DNA of 64,000 bases from Glutamicibacter ardleyensis (GTDB lineage: Bacteria; Actinomycetota; Actinomycetes; Actinomycetales; Micrococcaceae), in the NCBI RefSeq assembly GCF_014644555.1, contig NZ_BMKX01000004.1:1-64000 (forward strand), read 5' to 3'. The notes below the pieces were generated by a model, which had not been told where the DNA came from, did no database searches, and was given only the letters and a program-made list of their open reading frames with translations. The first letter of the stretch is position 1. Every line of letters starts with the position of its first letter. The position numbers were made by a program, and so were the translations under genes. Shown piece by piece: positions 62,934 to 64,000 of the stretch.

Positions 62934-63971
62934 TTGAGTAAGCCGCTACCACATAAGATCGCCGTCATGGGTGCCGGAAGCTGGGGAACCACCTTTGCGA
63001 AGGTTCTGGCGGACGCAGTTTCTGACCAGGATATTCCGGTACAGATCTGGGCCCGTCGTGAAGAAGCTGCTCGTGAAATCAACGAGCGCCACACCAATTC
63101 GCGCTATTTGCGCGATACAAAACTTCCCACAAATATTTCTGCCTCTGCTCAGATTGCTGAAGTATTAACTGGCGCCGACCTAGTGGTCTTGGCCATCCCC
63201 TCCCAGTCCTTGCGTGAAGAACTTGCTAAATTTGTTCAGTACTTTGAACAAGATGTTGTTTTGTTGTCCTTGATGAAGGGGCTTGAGCGCGGCACCGATC
63301 TTCGGATGAGCGAAGTAATGGCCGAGGTCACCGGTATTCCAGCTGATCGAATTGCAGTTCTCTCCGGTCCAAATTTGGCCATGGAAATTGCCCGTGAACA
63401 GCCAACAGCCTCGGTAGTGGCCTGCTCCAACGCACAGACTGCGCATTGGATTGCGCAGTTGTGCTCCGCCCCGTACTTCCGTCCGTACACCAATGATGAC
63501 GTACTGGGTGTTGAACTTGGCGGAATCGTCAAAAACATCATCGCTTTGGCCGTCGGCATGTGCGATGGCATGGGGATGGGTGATAACACCAAATCCACGG
63601 TCATCACCCGCGGATTGGCGGAGACCACACGTTTGGTGCTCGCTCTTGGCGGCCGCCTGGAGACGTTGTCCGGCCTCTCGGGGCTCGGCGATCTGGTAGC
63701 CACCTGCTCCTCGTCTCTGTCACGAAATAACACAGCAGGCCGCTTGCTTGGACAGGGACTTTTCCTGGAAGAAGTCAATGATCGTATGTCCCAGACCGCT
63801 GAAGGCATCAAATCGGCTCGTGCAGTCCTGGATCTGTCAACTAGCCATCAGGTAGACATGCCGATTACCGAGTCTGTGGTCATGGTCCTGGAAGGCACAT
63901 TGAGCGTCGAGAATATGGCGGAGCGTTTGTTGTCGCGAGAACTGAAATCTGAAGGAGAGCTACAAAAATGA
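62934..63971 (+). CDS. gpsA: Glycerol-3-phosphate dehydrogenase [NAD(P)+]
   Basis: The 345-residue enzyme reduces dihydroxyacetone phosphate to sn-glycerol 3-phosphate for phospholipid and polyol phosphate synthesis. Motifs are IAVMGAGSWGTTFAKVLAD, VVLAIPSQSLREELA, LSGPNLAMEIAREQPTA, VELGGIVKNIIALAVGMCDGMGMGDNTKSTVITRGL (catalytic Lys), and LSGLGDLVATCSSSLSRN. TTG start with GAAGGAAAA upstream. The stop overlaps the next start (ATGA). Confidence 0.95.
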   Translation: MSKPLPHKIAVMGAGSWGTTFAKVLADAVSDQDIPVQIWARREEAAREINERHTNSRYLRDTKLPTNISASAQIAEVLTGADLVVLAIPSQSLREELAKFVQYFEQDVVLLSLMKGLERGTDLRMSEVMAEVTGIPADRIAVLSGPNLAMEIAREQPTASVVACSNAQTAHWIAQLCSAPYFRPYTNDDVLGVELGGIVKNIIALAVGMCDGMGMGDNTKSTVITRGLAETTRLVLALGGRLETLSGLSGLGDLVATCSSSLSRNNTAGRLLGQGLFLEEVNDRMSQTAEGIKSARAVLDLSTSHQVDMPITESVVMVLEGTLSVENMAERLLSRELKSEGELQK

Positions 63972-64000
63972 GCGAGCCAAAACCACGAGTCCTCCTGCTC
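63968..64000 (+). CDS. ddl: Start of D-alanine-D-alanine ligase (partial)
   Basis: Only MSEPKPRVLLL is in the window. The start overlaps the gpsA stop (ATGA) and the typical next gene after gpsA in this genome neighbourhood is ddl. The first residues fit the Ddl opening (PRVLLL, normally before an FGG motif). Assignment is by position plus this short opening. Confidence 0.6.
   Translation, partial: MSEPKPRVLLL

Overview
The window looks like a chromosome segment of a moderate-GC actinobacterium of the Micrococcaceae (Arthrobacter/Glutamicibacter type). This rests on the housekeeping gene set and order (leuB, ilvE, a fumarylacetoacetase-family gene, gltX, tRNA-Gln, tRNA-Glu, thiL, an IclR regulator divergent from leuCD, murA-plsC-gpsA-ddl), on frequent TTG/GTG starts and several apparently leaderless genes. 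The genus is inferred, not proven.

Layout. (1) 1-7,150 is an insertion-sequence graveyard. It holds a broken IS21 element whose istA was split by a complete IS1380 element, a frameshifted IS481 element with iterated 24-bp end repeats, a second IS481 3' remnant, an IS1634 3' remnant, and two gene tails (a DUF6270 tail and an orphan family). (2) 7,274-14,421 is a visibly AT-rich minus-strand island of five tightly packed genes: two large multidomain glycosyltransferases, a DUF6270 protein, a FkbM methyltransferase and a short CgeB-like domain. (3) 14,950-19,150 is a second graveyard with two decayed IS110 recombinases (one preceded by a structured non-coding segment that may be a bridge RNA), an IS1634 5' remnant and a tyrosine-recombinase tail. 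(4) 19,242-40,765 is the main cell-surface glycan locus. It has a UDP-glucose dehydrogenase, four glycosyltransferases including a 1,472-residue trimodular protein, WecC and WecB (route to ManNAc-uronic acid), an NYN-domain protein, and a minus-strand unit of CDP-glycerol transferase, alpha/beta hydrolase and hexapeptide acyltransferase. (5) 41,122-64,000 is conserved chromosome: metG, a two-component system, leucine/branched-chain genes, gltX, a HAD phosphatase, two tRNAs, paired dynamin-like GTPases, thiL, leuCD, murA, plsC, gpsA and the start of ddl.

How it fits together. WecB makes UDP-ManNAc and WecC oxidises it to UDP-ManNAcA. With Ugd and the glycosyltransferases this suits a teichuronic-acid-like or other acidic wall polysaccharide, as known from Micrococcus. 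The TagF-like unit suggests a phosphodiester or glycerol-phosphate decoration. The glycosyltransferases of the AT-rich island and the main locus share modules, which suggests evolution by domain shuffling around an IS-rich hot spot. In the conserved half, an almost identical TCTCA-N5-TGAGA palindrome lies upstream of leuB and between the IclR gene and leuC, which suggests one LtbR-like leucine regulon.
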